Assembly (NCBI GenBank): GCA_009767595.1
Contig: VSDK01026008.1
Span: forward strand, 861,472 to 925,471
DNA length: 64,000 bases
From: Symbiodinium kawagutii
Taxonomy: Eukaryota > Sar > Dinophyceae > Suessiales > Symbiodiniaceae
Direction: 5' to 3'
Both the position numbers and the translations under genes were made by a program. How positions within the stretch are numbered: the first letter of the stretch is position 1; the number at the start of each line of letters is the position of its first letter. The notes below the pieces were generated by a model that saw only the letters and a program-made list of their open reading frames with translations, did no database searches and was not told where the DNA came from. This document shows, piece by piece, positions 12,276 through 24,858 of this stretch.

Positions 12276-12644
12276 CTAAACAAAAAAAGGTTTGATCATG
12301 GTAGTATCTCGTGGAGATCGGCTTCGGCAGTTCCTAACATGGACATGCAGCGACGATGAACGCCATCCCCGTAAGGTCACTCCGATGAACCCTGGGGAGA
12401 TCACCCCTGGCGAAGGACCATGGAAAATGCCCCATGGCCGCCCTTGAGGTTTGCCTGGCACCTTCGGGAACCCAATGGGACCCCCTGTGCCTCCAATCGG
12501 TCCCACTTGAACTCCTTCCAAAGCACAACGCCATGCCTGGTGGCCATGCAGCGTGCATCGCTTCCGCTGCCTACTCAGTGCGTTGCCTTCCCAGGTCACC
12601 AGGAATGGAGAACAAACAACTCCTAGTAATGGACAGTGTAGCAC
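12276..12644 (-). CDS. Glycine/proline-rich open stretch, 122 codons
   Basis: One of the longer open minus frames. Its centre reads VQVGPIGGTGGPIGFPKVPG, followed by WGIFHGPSPGVISPGFIGV. A plus frame is also open over part of it. The repeated G-P pattern suggests a flexible region. Both ends probably overrun true exon limits. Confidence 0.4.
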   Translation of the reverse strand: MLHCPLLGVVCSPFLVTWEGNALSRQRKRCTLHGHQAWRCALEGVQVGPIGGTGGPIGFPKVPGKPQGRPWGIFHGPSPGVISPGFIGVTLRGWRSSSLHVHVRNCRSRSPRDTTMIKPFFV

Positions 12645-12872
12645 ACGCCACCCCTAAGGCTATCAACCAGCTAGTCTGAGTACGCACCACCATACTTAAT
12701 CAATAATTGGTGTTGGTATGTGCTGGTTGTTCGCCACTAACAACCAGCCAAAACTAGAGCCTCCCCGGCCAATGATCAACCGGTGATAGACTACCAAAAC
12801 CTTGGCTGAACCCTGTTTCTTCCTAAGTGATCCAAATTCCATCACTCCAAAGAACCACTGGCATTTTTATAG

Positions 12873-13079
12873 TCAATATATCCCAGAGCCCATGGCCAAG
12901 ACTTCCGAAAGAGGCCAAGTCTGGTTGTCGAATTGCCGTCTGGTCTGTGACCCTGGGTCATTGGCTACTCCTGGGGGCCCATCTCTCCTGATGAAGATTG
13001 GTAGAGCCATGCGTAGATCCAGGTTGATCACAAATATGGCTGGGAATCGACTTGCATTCTTGCGGGGGCTAGACATCAT
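12873..13079 (-). CDS. Exon-like island, about 60 codons
   Basis: The minus frame reads SRFPAIFVINLDLRMALPIF, then GVANDPGSQTRRQFDNQTWP. Well-formed residues and no stops. Splice sites are not fixed. Confidence 0.4.
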   Translation of the reverse strand: MMSSPRKNASRFPAIFVINLDLRMALPIFIRRDGPPGVANDPGSQTRRQFDNQTWPLSEVLAMGSGIY

Positions 13080-14547
13080 GATTGGATGCTAAAGCATATC
13101 ATCAAACATTCGATTAGTTTACATGATGACAACTGTAGATGTTTGATGGTAAAGACTGTTTATAAGCACTATGACCAGAATCGCTACCTCCAATTCCATC
13201 CAATATCTGGACCACTATGACTAGATTGGGAGCCTGCCAATGAAGACTTCTGAGCTCTACCTTGACCTTCAATTGCCTTATAAAAATGGGTGAAAGTCTT
13301 AAAATAATAAGTATTTGTCCCAAAAAAGTAGGGTAATTGAGGGTCAAGGTAGATAGCTGCATAGCACCTCAGTTTGCTTTCTTCGTCTTCGTCACTTGGA
13401 GGTTCCTTCGCTGGCAAACTCACCTGGTGGCAAATCCATCCTCCGGTGGTGCTTAGGGCGTTAGAAGGTGGTGCATGGTAGACATGACATGGAGCTAGTA
13501 GTGGATAATTGATGGTTCATGATGGTTGCCAACAATGGTTAATTAATAATGGCTAATGATACCCAATGATGAGTCAATGAAGGTCAATGCCAAATCCGCA
13601 CGAAAGTAAACCAGGTTTGACCAGCAATAGGTTTCACCGTCAAGCAATGGAAGATTGCGAGTCTTCAGAATGGAGCCCATCCAATAATTGAAGAAATGCA
13701 GGATTCTCAGTGCACTCACCTGCATCATTGGCTGCATCCTGCTCAATTAGACTTATCCTACTTCTACCCACTGTAAGGGCTGACCGCGATTCAGGTGGTT
13801 TCCAAATGAATTGTCTTGGTAAAGTGCGTGACGTAAAAGTTTTTTAAAATCATCGTCCGGAATAACCATAGCAAATCCTGTCCTGGTTGGTAATTGATAA
13901 GCTATCCCAAAAATAAGCTGACACGCCGATCATCCAAAGTCATTAGGGGAAAAAACATGTTGAGAACACACCAGCCAGAGATCCTGCGTAGCACCCAGTG
14001 AAGCTTCGTGATTCTTTGTCACCGTCCACCGGCGACAGCCTTCTTCTCCAGCTTCTCCTTGCTTTCAGCCTTCAAAAGCCGGGGGGCTTTTCCCCAGGTG
14101 TGACACACCCGTGCCATGCAATGATCCAAGTGCCCTATCTTGCATTCACAGCACGCGAGGTGCCCATGGATAGGTGGCAACCTACTGTATCCGCATAAAT
14201 CGAGTTCCTTGCGTCGTTTGTCCTATTTGATGAGCCCACCGAGATTAGTCAACCAAGAAACCACACCGAAGCAACAGTCCTGCGTGTCCTACCCCACGTG
14301 ACCATTGGCGTGGCTTGCATGGGGTTGGGCTGGTTGTTTGATACAACATGACCCATCCTTCCTCCAAGCCACCATTTTCTTCTGAAAAAATGACTTTGAC
14401 TTGATCCTCCAGAAGCGCACAAGAGATTGGCATTCCCCAATGATGTAAAAGGCTGCTTGGGGTGAAGGCCGGACAATTTCTTTGGACAATTTCTTTGGTC
14501 AGCTATCCATGATCATTTTATCGATACTGTTGGTCGATCCTTTGTCA

Positions 14548-14641
14548 CTGGTTGGTGGTTTCAACCCCTGTGAAAACTATGAGTCAACCAACCCTTTGTT
14601 CATGACTACTAAAACCGAAAATATTCAAAACCACCAGCCAG
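14548..14641. repeat. Family B TIR element
   Basis: Ends ctggttggtggtttcaaccc and tattcaaaaccaccagccag, with matching internal accaaccctttgtt. Confidence 0.78.
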
Positions 14642-14853
14642 TGGCTGTTTAACCACTATAGTTGCTTATTGATCCCTATTATATATTAACCATTATTCGA
14701 AAACCACCAGCCAGGTCATTCAACGCCTATGATTCCAACTGATTACTTAGATGTTACATTTAAATGAGATAATGCCTATGATCATTAGATGTTACTAGCA
14801 TCCTCCCGGCCATCATCTCAGGCTCAGTGGCCACTTGGCCCCACCAGCTGCAC

Positions 14854-14950
14854 CTTGCTCTCCGTGTCGCCAGTGCTCTCTGCAGGCTCGGCATCAGGCA
14901 CCCACAGCACCGCCTGCGTGAGCTGGTGGCCCATCCCACCCAGGTGGAAG
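14854..14950 (-). CDS. Exon-like island, 32 codons, unknown product
   Basis: An acceptor (atcagccag) and an AAG|GTGCAG donor bound 97 bp. The frame reads FHLGGMGHQLTQAVLWVPDA then an acidic AESTGDTESK tail and ends in phase 0. The island is GC-rich between AT-rich flanks. A stop follows 9 codons past the donor, consistent with the exon ending there. Confidence 0.5.
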
Positions 14951-15423
14951 CTGGCTGATGAGCCATTGGACTATGGCCGTTGTATCTGCCATTACTGCTG
15001 GTTACCCTAGTTGACTATAATTATCCACTTTATGGTCTATGATAGTTTTTCATGCCAGGGCTTCCCACTATGATAGTTATAAACTCAATTGTCCCAAGTG
15101 AACTAATTTGGCGGTACCACTCTGAACAAACCACGGGATAAGCGCAACATTGAAGCACCAAGGAGGATGTCTGTGATCAGCGGCCTGAGCCCCAATGAGC
15201 AGATCAGCAGGTCACAACCCATGCATTTGCTAGCTCTTGTCGACCATTCCGAATTCCATGGGGTGCAACATGGTGCAACCGAGATCTGCTCAACGAACCT
15301 CTGCCATCATGTCTTCCAAGGCAGCCGCATCCACTTTCAGTTGCGATGTGCCTGGTGCAAAAGGGATAGCGAGTGGCTGTCGTCAGAGCAAACGATAACT
15401 AGCAATGCCCACCGTCTACTCAC

Positions 15424-15678
15424 CACAACGAACAAAAAACCTTAGGGCACAAGAACTAATGTCCAACAATGGTCCTGAAGTTGGGCTTGCTGTTGGAATA
15501 TCACCGTCAACTAGCCGGTCTTCCAGCTGATGAACCACCTCGTTAACCTGATCGATCCTTGTCAAACATGGCGTGGCGGCCCAGCTGTGCGCCTTGCTCG
15601 TGAGACTTGTCCCCCAGCTGCACCCAATCGTGTTCGCCGTTTTCACCTGAGCAGCTGCTACTGTTGTCGCGGTTTGAT
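15424..15678 (-). CDS. Exon-like island bounded by a family B element and a GTGAGT donor
   Basis: The acceptor AG (15679-15680) is the last base pair of the family B repeat 15679-15779. The exon is 255 bp, opens in phase 2 with QTATTVAAAQVKTANTIGCS, continues through DQVNEVVHQLEDRLVDG, and ends at a consensus GTGAGT donor (15418-15423). The frame is open throughout. This is the cleanest case here of a TIR element end serving as a splice acceptor. On the minus strand the element's other end gives a GA donor (CACTG|GATGG). No domain is recognised. Confidence 0.6.
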
Positions 15679-15779
15679 CTGCTTGGTGGCTTTCAACCCC
15701 CAAAAAATACTAGTCAACCAGCCACCCATCCCAAGTGTAGGTCAAAAAATGCTTCAAACATCTTCAAACCACCATCCAG
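15679..15779. repeat. Family B TIR element abutting exon 15424-15678
   Basis: Ends ctgcttggtggctttcaacc and cttcaaaccaccatccag. Its first bases, read on minus, are the splice acceptor of the adjoining exon. Confidence 0.75.
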
Positions 15780-15904
15780 TGATCTTGTTTCACCTAGTCT
15801 CATTTCTCAGGCAGTTGCACACCTGCATATCAAATCAATGTGCATCAACCATCATTGAACCATCATTAAATCAATCAGCCTTCACCTGCATCACATTTCC
15901 TGAA

Positions 15905-16163
15905 GGCGATTCATAGCTGTACTAATCGACCCTCCTTCCCCATCAAATCTCCTGCGGGCAACTCCTATAGCTCTACTGCAAAACCGTCGCAAGAGCGACC
16001 GATCTGGAAAGACGTCCAAGCTGCAAAGGACGGCGGCCCACTGGTCTTCCTTCGGAAACAATGGCCCGTTTTTCCTGGGCCAAGCGTGGGGCCCTGGTGG
16101 GTCAGCCCTGACAGCATGGCCTAAAGGCCGCTTCATGCGAAAATATGTCGCACCATGTTGCAC
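15905..16163 (-). CDS. Exon-like island, coding strand uncertain
   Basis: The minus frame reads KEDQWAAVLCSLDVFPDRSL, then a basic stretch. The plus strand reads RPIWKDVQAAKDGGPLVFLR in phase and is equally protein-like. GC-rich relative to flanks. I follow the neighbouring islands in listing minus. Confidence 0.35.
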
Positions 16164-16544
16164 TAGTAATGAGCTCCAGCGTTATTAGTGGCATGTGCAT
16201 GATGTGTTTGCTGTTTGCGCGACTCGGTCGAGAAGGCTAGACGGTTGCACTGATGAGACGCTCATTACCATTATCATCATCAGCTGTTGATGTGACAGTG
16301 ATCATTACTATTACTACTTTTAATCACAGACCACTATTCACCACTATTACATAACCATGATATCAATATTAGCCAGCATTGACGATGACTAACCACTACA
16401 ATGACTGACCACAAAAGATTTTGACTCATCATACACCATAGTTGCACAATTTTGCACTATCACCATGATCAACTATACGATCAATCCATCTTAAGCCTTT
16501 TATTAACTATTACCAGAATATCAGCCATCATTCGCATTCATTAA

Positions 16545-16730
16545 CCAGCTTATCAACCTCTATGCCCAGCTTATTCAGCATGTTAAGTATTAACCAGCTC
16601 ATTGAGCAGCGTATGAACCAGCTAATTGACTAGCTTACTGAACAGCTTGTGAAACAGCTCATGAACCAGCTTGTCAATCAGCTTGTTAACCACTATTCAC
16701 GAACTTCTCACTCAGCTTCTTAGCCAGCTC
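16545..16730. repeat. Degenerate cagctt/cagctc short tandem array
   Basis: Units of about 15-18 bp such as aaccagctcatgaaccagct, poorly conserved. Confidence 0.65.
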
Positions 16731-16884
16731 ATGAAATTCGTAAATCAAGCACGGCGGATCAAGCACGGCGGATCAAGTGTTTCATTGTGTCAATCAGCTT
16801 AAAAGTACTAATTAAGAAACTTATAAAGAAATGATTGGCTTCTTCCTCACGAAGTTATTAAGCACAATGAAAGACTTGTTTCAC

Positions 16885-17028
16885 TCCAGGGCGGGATCCA
16901 GCAGTGCGGAACAAGTGTTGCGGACTCCGCCGTCGCTTCGCCCAGTGTCTTCACAAAGGCTTGTGCCTCTCCGAGGGACATCAATCCTGAGGCGCCGTCA
17001 AAGGTGCTGCTGTCGATGTTGGGAGCTG
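16885..17028 (-). CDS. Exon-like island, about 47 codons
   Basis: The minus frame reads APNIDSSTFDGASGLMSLGE, then AFVKTLGEATAESATLVPH. The acceptor is ccttaag and the end is GGA|GTGAAAC (or a GA donor one base earlier). The composition is typical of a folded or moderately acidic protein. Confidence 0.5.
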
Positions 17029-17417
17029 CTTAAGGTGCTGAAGAAGCTGGTTGATAAGATGCTTACTGCTGGTTTAGCATGCTTAGTAAGCTGCTTAATG
17101 GTGGCTAATGGCGGTGAAACAGCTGGTTGACGTGGCTAATGATCAGCAATAGTAGCTCGAATAAGAATGCTACAGTCTGCAACAGGTTTTTTTGACGCTC
17201 CTGGAGGCAAAAGCGGCAAAAAGTCCCTGGCGGTTACAAACCCCTTGGGCTAATAGTGGCTTTTGGTGGTTAATGAGCTGGTGACTCGTGATTCAATAGT
17301 GGTGACTACTTGTGATTGGTGGTCAATCAGCTGGTTCGTGGTTTTCCAGCCACACTAACTGTGAAAAAGTCAACCACTGTTAGCCACTTTCGTTCATAGT
17401 TGGTTGATACATTGTCA

Positions 17418-18019
17418 CTATCGTTTGAAACAGGTTACAGCTGCAGCCGGTGTTGTTTCCACAGCTCGCTTGCCGCTTGTATGACGATGATGTCTTCTGA
17501 TTTTAGCCGCCGCCACCACCAACAAAAAAGAACGTGCGCTACCCGACCACGCGTGGTGCCTAGCAATGTCTAAACATAGATTTACAATATGTTTGTGATT
17601 CTTCGGGTTGAACGCCAACGTAGACCCATGACATCCCATGACAAATATACATCCGAATCTGCTCTGTTCAACCTTCGAAGGCAGGCTGGTAACCCCCAGG
17701 CAACGTTTGCCTTGAGAAGGGGGGCGTTTTGATACCTCTGTGCGTGAAAGTTGGCACATGAATTTCCATGAACTATGTAGGTAGCAATGGGCTCGACCGC
17801 TAATTATTCCGCTTCCGATTCGCTATCACAGAAGTACAGGACGCGACCAAAATGGGGACAGGAATAGTGCAATTGCATCCTCAACAACATTGTCACTTTC
17901 CAGACGTTCACGGGAGATACCGATGACCGTGCATGAGGAGGTTCGGGTTGTTTCGCAAATGCTCTAGGAATGAAGCTGTTTAAATTCACAGCCAGGGCCG
18001 TACCTGTATCATCCTGCAT
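17418..18019 (-). CDS. Two exon-like islands, unknown product
   Basis: The stretch 17804-18019 reads MQDDTGTALAVNLNSFIPRA and ends in an acidic DSESEAE tail before a stop. The stretch 17418-17759 is a separate open frame with CLGVTSLPSKVEQSRFGCIF and a basic, alanine-rich end. They could be two exons of one transcript joined between 17.76 and 17.81 kb, or two genes. The acidic C-terminus followed by a stop looks like a natural protein end. No domain is recognised. Confidence 0.42.
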
Positions 18020-18055
18020 GGCAAATCTAGATGAACGTACCTAATGAAGCATGAC

Positions 18056-18150
18056 AAGAAAAGAGAGGGAAGGAGAGTGAAAGGGAGAAAAAAGGGACAG
18101 AGAGAGAGAGGGAGAGAGAGAAAGAAAGAAAAAACAAAACAGAAACGCAG
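18056..18150. repeat. Polypurine tract
   Basis: About 95 bp of almost pure A/G on plus, rich in GAGAGA and GAAA. Confidence 0.85.
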
Positions 18151-19954
18151 AAGAAGAGCAAGACAAATGTAAAATGCAAGGAGAGAGGTTAGACAGACAA
18201 AGGGCATTTCCACAAACAGTTGCACGCCCGTCAGGTTCGATAAAAGCCCACGAATCCCCAAAAAATAGTTTGCAACCTGCAGGTTGTGACTATCTGCGGG
18301 TCAGATTCTGCCACCCATCTTCTTCGCGAAGTCTTCCTGGGCGCTGCTCAAGTGAAGCAGTGTTTATTGGATCTCCAGTTGCAATAGGTACTGACATGTT
18401 CTAACCTTTTCCAACCATCATACAACCACTGCTGGCCCAAGTTGGCTAACCAAAGAGGGTTTGATTCTTCACATTTTGCTCTGCCTGCAAACACGATTTA
18501 AAGAGTAGATAGCATTGCATGAAACTACCATCATCATTCACAAGATTCCCAAGTATGACTCGTCAATCCGCCTCAGTCATACCAAGATGGCCACGCCGAG
18601 CATCGGATGCTTTCCAAGTTAAGGAAAATGAGTTCCTGCAACGGTGCCAGCATCACCAGCTCGAGATGTCTTGTGAGTGGCGATACCCCGCAAAACGGTG
18701 GCATCTTGGGCGTGTTTATACTGGGGCACCTTTAAATCTGGGACCCTACTGCGACGGGCAAGTGCCAAATCATGGCGCGAAAAGAAACTAATCTGTCCAA
18801 AAAAAAGGATACGCGTCAATCGTGGAGCCAAAATCATGAACTCACCTCGTTGCTATCCTCAGTCCCCATCATTGACCACCGTTCTCATTCCCATTCTCAT
18901 TATGAAACAAAGAATGTCGACTGATACCAGGATTCCCGTATACCCCGATCCACATAACCCAGGCAGCTACATCTCCGCTCAGCTGGTGGCTGGTCGGCAA
19001 TTCCCTTCCAATTACCATCTGCTCATCCAACATGGCAATGGGAGAAACGACTCTCTGTTAGTGTAAAGCTTCCAGGAGAGTGATCATGTCCAATAACTGT
19101 GGGCAAAACACCGGCAGCTCTGAAAAGCGATGAGCTATGAAGTCGACTTGTTTCTATTCCCTAAGTTCTCCCTACACAATCAAAACAAAAAACAACTCAC
19201 TCCTGAAAAACGAAAAAAATGAATGGCTGGGCGGGGGTCCAGTATAGGACCCTATGGCGATGTCAGCTGGATTCCATTCCATATGAATCAAAGGTGGTTC
19301 CTTTCTCTCTCTTTCTCTCTCTCTCTCTCTGCGCCGTCGGCGGAGCAAGCTCTGCCACGCTGAGGGCAAGAAAAGGAGCAGTTGCTGATCACCACTCATG
19401 TTTTTTTCTTGCTCTCTTTTCCACAGGCATCATATTTCATGAAGATGTTCACATCAATTGTCCTCAATTCAATTCCCATCGGAAACATCAATTCAATGAA
19501 CCCATCTGAGTCAATCTATGATGGATTCATATGGATTTCACTAACCTCGTTGATACCCTGGAATAATAAAATAAATCATCCCTCATATCAATCTGATGGG
19601 AAGGAACACCACCCGTGTCGTCCTCTTCCACTTGGGAACCTTCGACTCCACGCTGGCTCCATCATCCAGCTCCTGCTCCGAAACTCGCACGTGCAACAAC
19701 GGCACCGTGGCTGGTGAACCATCTGATGAATCACTCTCTACAGGGTGGGCCTCCAGTAGTTATAAGTTGGTTTATAACCCCTATAACTGGTAGTTAAGCC
19801 AAGATAAGTTAGCTCCAAACCAAGTTACAAAGGCCTGGGGGCCCACATTGTAAGGTGGTTGTAATGGTTAATCATAGGCACTGATGGCTGAAAACTTGTT
19901 GATAATGATGCTTAGTAGTTGTTGACTGGGATATGATACGTTCATAAGCCCTGC

Positions 19955-20020
19955 AAGGTGGCTTATTAACCCTGTAACCCTGGCTTGTCACCGGCTGGGA
20001 AGTGGGGATGTACATCCAAG
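19955..20020. repeat. Family D element, right part
   Basis: Core gtaaccctggcttgtcacc and right end gatgtacatccaag. Confidence 0.4.
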
Positions 20021-20029
20021 TAGGTGGCC

Positions 20030-23000
20030 GATGCACGGCATGCATTTTCATGCATGCACCTGGCCCTCAAGGCAAACCCGACTTTTTTCGGGATTTTTTC
20101 CCATGACATTGGGACTTTCACCAAGTTTTCTGAGGGTCAAGGTACACATCACCAGGGTCAAGAACATACTGACTATATGCCGATTGTACAACGATTCCCT
20201 TTGAATGATCAATAGTGATTCATGATGATTCATCAATAATGTTCTGTTAGACTTTGTCAACCACACGAATTTGATATACTATCTAGATATTCTAGATCAT
20301 GGACCACTGATTCAAGCATGGTTACTCCGCGCCCCGCAGTAGATTAACTCTCTTGACCATCATTGACTCAGGATACCATGACAACAATGAACCTTTACAA
20401 AGCCTTATTAACCACTAGTGCCTTCCCGTTCTGAATCGTGACTACACCATCCATTAACTCAAATGACTACCATCACATGGTTGATGGGTGGGTAATCAAA
20501 TCATCAACCAGTGCATAATCCCTCCTAGTACACCTAGTAGCTCAGTCAATATATTGTACTACTCATAGTTGGATCCCCCCCAAAAAAAATTGATTCCAAC
20601 CAGCAATTCGTAGCAATTCCCTCCTTCCCTCCCCCCAACTGTTGTGGTAACCGGGCACTGCCTCGAACCTCCAACCTGCCCTGGGCTCCTCATCCGGCAA
20701 CACTTTCGACGAAGCGCGGCCCATGGCGGTTCCGGTGCGGAGAGTGCTGAGAGTTGCTTGCGACCAGCACAGCTAAGGCTCAGATGACATGTCTTTTGTT
20801 TCATGAATTTTCATGACTGTTCAGTAGATATAAGTCATCTGATTTATGTTTTCAGATGTTGAATGATGATCAAGGTTGAATCATGATGATCTGGAGACAT
20901 GTTGGTTCATGACTTCTAGATGATGATTCGGAATGGCGATCAGAATGAATTGTCTATTGAATTGAAGGGCATCATCTTTTAAGACAGGCGCCAGCGCATA
21001 GTAACCAAGCTTCAGCCGTACACTCGTGAGTTCAGCGGTAGAGCAGCAATCATGTCCAGCGTGACCAACAAGTCTGGGTCAACCTGCAATGACGTGACCT
21101 GCAAGTGACTAGCCATCACAAATCAAATGCAAAGATTCGTTGGGAATGCCTCGCCATGGTTCCACCGCAAACTGGGGCAACCATCCGATCAAAAAACAAA
21201 TGGTTCTAGACCAACAATCAACTTGTATCCAACAAGCTCTACAAATCGGACTTGGACAGCAAACCAAATGGCTGGCTACGGGTGGAGGCCGCACATGTCA
21301 TCAGTTGCCGCAAGCCCCCACACAGCTGGTAAGTAGTCAACTGAGCTTGGTTCATGATGCCATGCGTCAGCTCAAGTGCAAAGCATCTTGGAGCACCGCT
21401 TGCAACGAACCACCAATGACGGTTGAACATCCAAAACTCAAGATCCACAAGGAAGCGCTGGCTAACTCTGGAATTCTGCATTAACCCCGTTTAGATCACT
21501 TATACACATTGTGTTTGTCCAACGTTAAGCTTCAGCTTCGCCAAGAAGCACTGGATGATTGGCTGCATTTAGCGCTGTACCACTTGTACAACTTGTACAA
21601 GTCAATGACTGAGCATCCTCTTCCGTCTCTATTCCCCACCTTATCTCACAAACGTCTTGAAACAGATTAAGCTCTCTCTCTCTCATGATTTACCATGCTC
21701 TCACGACCATGCTTACAACCTGACCATCATGATTTACCATCCGATAAGGAAATCAACTACCCAAAAATTTCATGAGCAAGGCACATGCCATTTGCCCACC
21801 CAATCTATCACTTTACAGAAATAGGTAATAGTCTAGATTTTGGAGAGAAAAACCTTTTCAATCCATGTAACCAGCTAGGTTTTCTTCGGTTTTGCTGGCC
21901 CATGGTGCTTACAACCCCCCTACAATCGCAGCACTTGGCTGGGTGCCCCGGCACGTCAGTGGTTTGGCTCAGGCGCGATGAACCATGGCGAGGCCACAAC
22001 GCTGCGCGTCATAGTCATGACCACTAACTAATGGGTCTTTTGTAGTAATGACATATTCTAATTAGTAATTCTAATATAGATCATCATGGATCCACTACCA
22101 TGGTCATATTCTAATTAATAGTCTTTATGCTAACTACGAGTTGATTTTCATAAATGGTCAAAACATATCAAAAACATAAACAGTGATTTTAATGATCAAC
22201 GGTCTTCATAGTTCATAATAATCCTTTTTTTCATTCGAACCAGAGAACATCCTTTCTAACTTACGGTCAACAAGGTTAACAATTGGCTTATCATGGTCTT
22301 AAAAGGGTTGTTCCTCAAAATAGCAGCCCCCCAATCACGCTTTTTAGTAATAGTTTAAGTTTAAGAACACATAACTTTGGGGTTTTCCTTTTAAGAAACA
22401 AACAAATCCAAATTTTGGCAATTGGTTTCATGAGCAATGATGGTCAAAATGATTGATAGTGGCCAGTGATGATTAACCAGCAGGTGATAACAGTTACCAC
22501 CATGGCGAATTGCAAGAAAAACACAAGCCCGGTCTGAAGTCGTGTTTGTTTGATTAAGCATTGGTTATCAATCATTGCTCAGCCAGAAACCAACTCTAAA
22601 CCACTTTGACCAACATTCTTCATAAACCAACCATAATTATTATCCAACCGGTGGACGCAGCAAGCAAGTTCTCAAATTGGACAGGATCTTACCGCGGGGC
22701 ATGAATCATCTTCGCCCTAGCGTCTTTTTGCAACCGGTCAAAAAAAATGCCGACTTGAGCAGCTCCCCTTCACGAGAAGCTTCTCTAAAAGCGGACAACG
22801 GGCACACACAAGATTGGCTTATTATCTATGGTTTAGCCATTTTCTGGATGTTTTATTTTAAACTCCAGAAATGGTAGTTTCAACGGGCTTGATTATAAAT
22901 CTATGGCTTAATCCCATCAACAAAATTGCACCATTCCCCCTAAACGTGATTGAAAAAAACAATAGGCCTGCGAAAACATTCGCTAAAAACCAGCCAGCGG

Positions 23001-24640
23001 TGAAACAAGGGAGCTGGCAAGTGGATCATCATCTCCAACCGAGGACTTAGAACAATCCGCAAGAAGAAGAAACAGAGATGTTTTCACTCCATGGTGCACA
23101 ACTGCCTTGATAGATCATAAACAATGATCATCAGCAAATTTGTTGTAAATCTGATATGATCAGTCATGATCATCCATCATGATTAAAACTATATATTCAG
23201 AATTGTCAGTGCACATCTACCATATGCATTGAAGAGCGCATTAACCCATCACTCGCGTCCAGATTTTGGGTAAAGATCTCTCATTCTCTCATCAACAAGT
23301 TGATCCTCATGATTGACACCGTAGCAGCACCAGGGAGGCAGGCACAGTATGTCCAAGAAGTGTTCAACCATAAATGGCTCGTGATGACGGAGTTGCCCAT
23401 GGCTATACCATGACTGACTATCAATGTTCAGCCAGCACTTACACATGAACATGAACACAAAGAGCATGCACAAGCAATTCGTGTTTGCAAATGTTTGCTT
23501 CAAAACAAACTCACACACATACGCATTTGTGAGTGTGCACGCTTTTATGGGCAAAAATTATGAAAGCAATGTGGAGACTGACTGACTAATATCAAAAGTC
23601 AAATATATGCGAAATTGTATTGGTGGTGTCATGGTGTCCCTATGATGGTTGATATGTATTCTGTTGGTATGTTGGTATTACGGCCATACATGCAGTACAT
23701 CTTCAAGAATTACCATAATGATATCCTAGATACCCTCGCACGCACGCCCAAAAAATGAACAAGTCATGGGACGCGGCATGCTCGCATGTATAAGGACGTG
23801 TGGGCTACAAGTGGAGAAAACGATCATGGGAACTTTTTGATATCATGGTATGTCAAAAAACCCTTGTTCAAACCACTGTGCTTCTGGAGCACATTCTCCC
23901 AAAAGGACCAAACCAATCCAAACTAGTCTTTCTTGGGATGTTTCTCTCCCATCTCGTGGCTGCTTAATATTGACCAAAAGCATCCAATCCTATATAGCCA
24001 TATTTCTTAGTATCACTGTTGATACACCCACGTAGCCTTGCCGGTCGAGGGACGTTTTAATCACTTCTCTATGGACTCACGTGGGTCTCCGCCCTTTGGC
24101 GGCCGACCACAATGGTGAAACTGAGGAGGGCTTCCGCAAATGCAACGAAAATAAAGGTTAACAAACATCAAGGGATTTGGTTACAAGAAAACTGCCATTA
24201 CAATTGGTCATTTACCATTAAACTATTACCCATCACTTGCACTGGTTTTCTAGTATGTTCTCATTGTTTTTCTTGTAATTCAACTGGTCGACGAACAAAC
24301 ACACGCCAACGAAAATGGTCAATGTATACCCAAAAAATTCTGATCAATCCGGGCACTGGTGCTGGGAGATCAACAAAGCTATGAACCAGGATTTCACGGA
24401 ACCATCAGCCATCTAAGAAAATACATCGGCAAGGAATATGGAACTCCATCGCCTCCATCAACTGTATGCTTCATCCAAATGGCAATCCTGTCAGTCATGT
24501 AGATACATGTAATTACCATCTATATATCTAATACCTTTCCTCTTTAAAACATCCACCCAAAAAATATATCAAACAAACTGAGAACTTCTTCCTCCTATAG
24601 TTTTTTTTTCTGGAAAGAGATTATCGATAATTGCTATACT
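20030..24640. other. Long stretch with few islands
   Basis: Mostly AT-rich repeat debris. Weak open islands at about 20640-20760, 21130-21480 and 21880-22020 lack splice support. No protein was recognised. Confidence 0.5.
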
Positions 24641-24641
24641 A

Positions 24642-24695
24642 GTTGGTGGTTTCAACCCCTGTGAAAAATATTGGCCAACCAAGCAACACCAACCA
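24642..24695. repeat. Family B element, internally deleted
   Basis: Left end gttggtggtttcaacccctg and a shortened right end accaaccag. A GC-rich open island (24700-24830, VEATQWHTSHLPTQPLLQRH on plus) starts right after and ends at AG|GTGAGT. Confidence 0.6.
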
Positions 24696-24858
24696 GGTAT
24701 AGATACGGCATATCATCGGTGCTTACCCCGGTGGAAGCCACCCAGTGGCACACGTCACATCTCCCGACGCAGCCGCTGCTGCAACGCCATGGCTGGGGCC
24801 CGGGGGGGCTCAGCCACCGGCCGAGCAGGGTGAGTGGCTCATGGTGGGTGATGATGGT

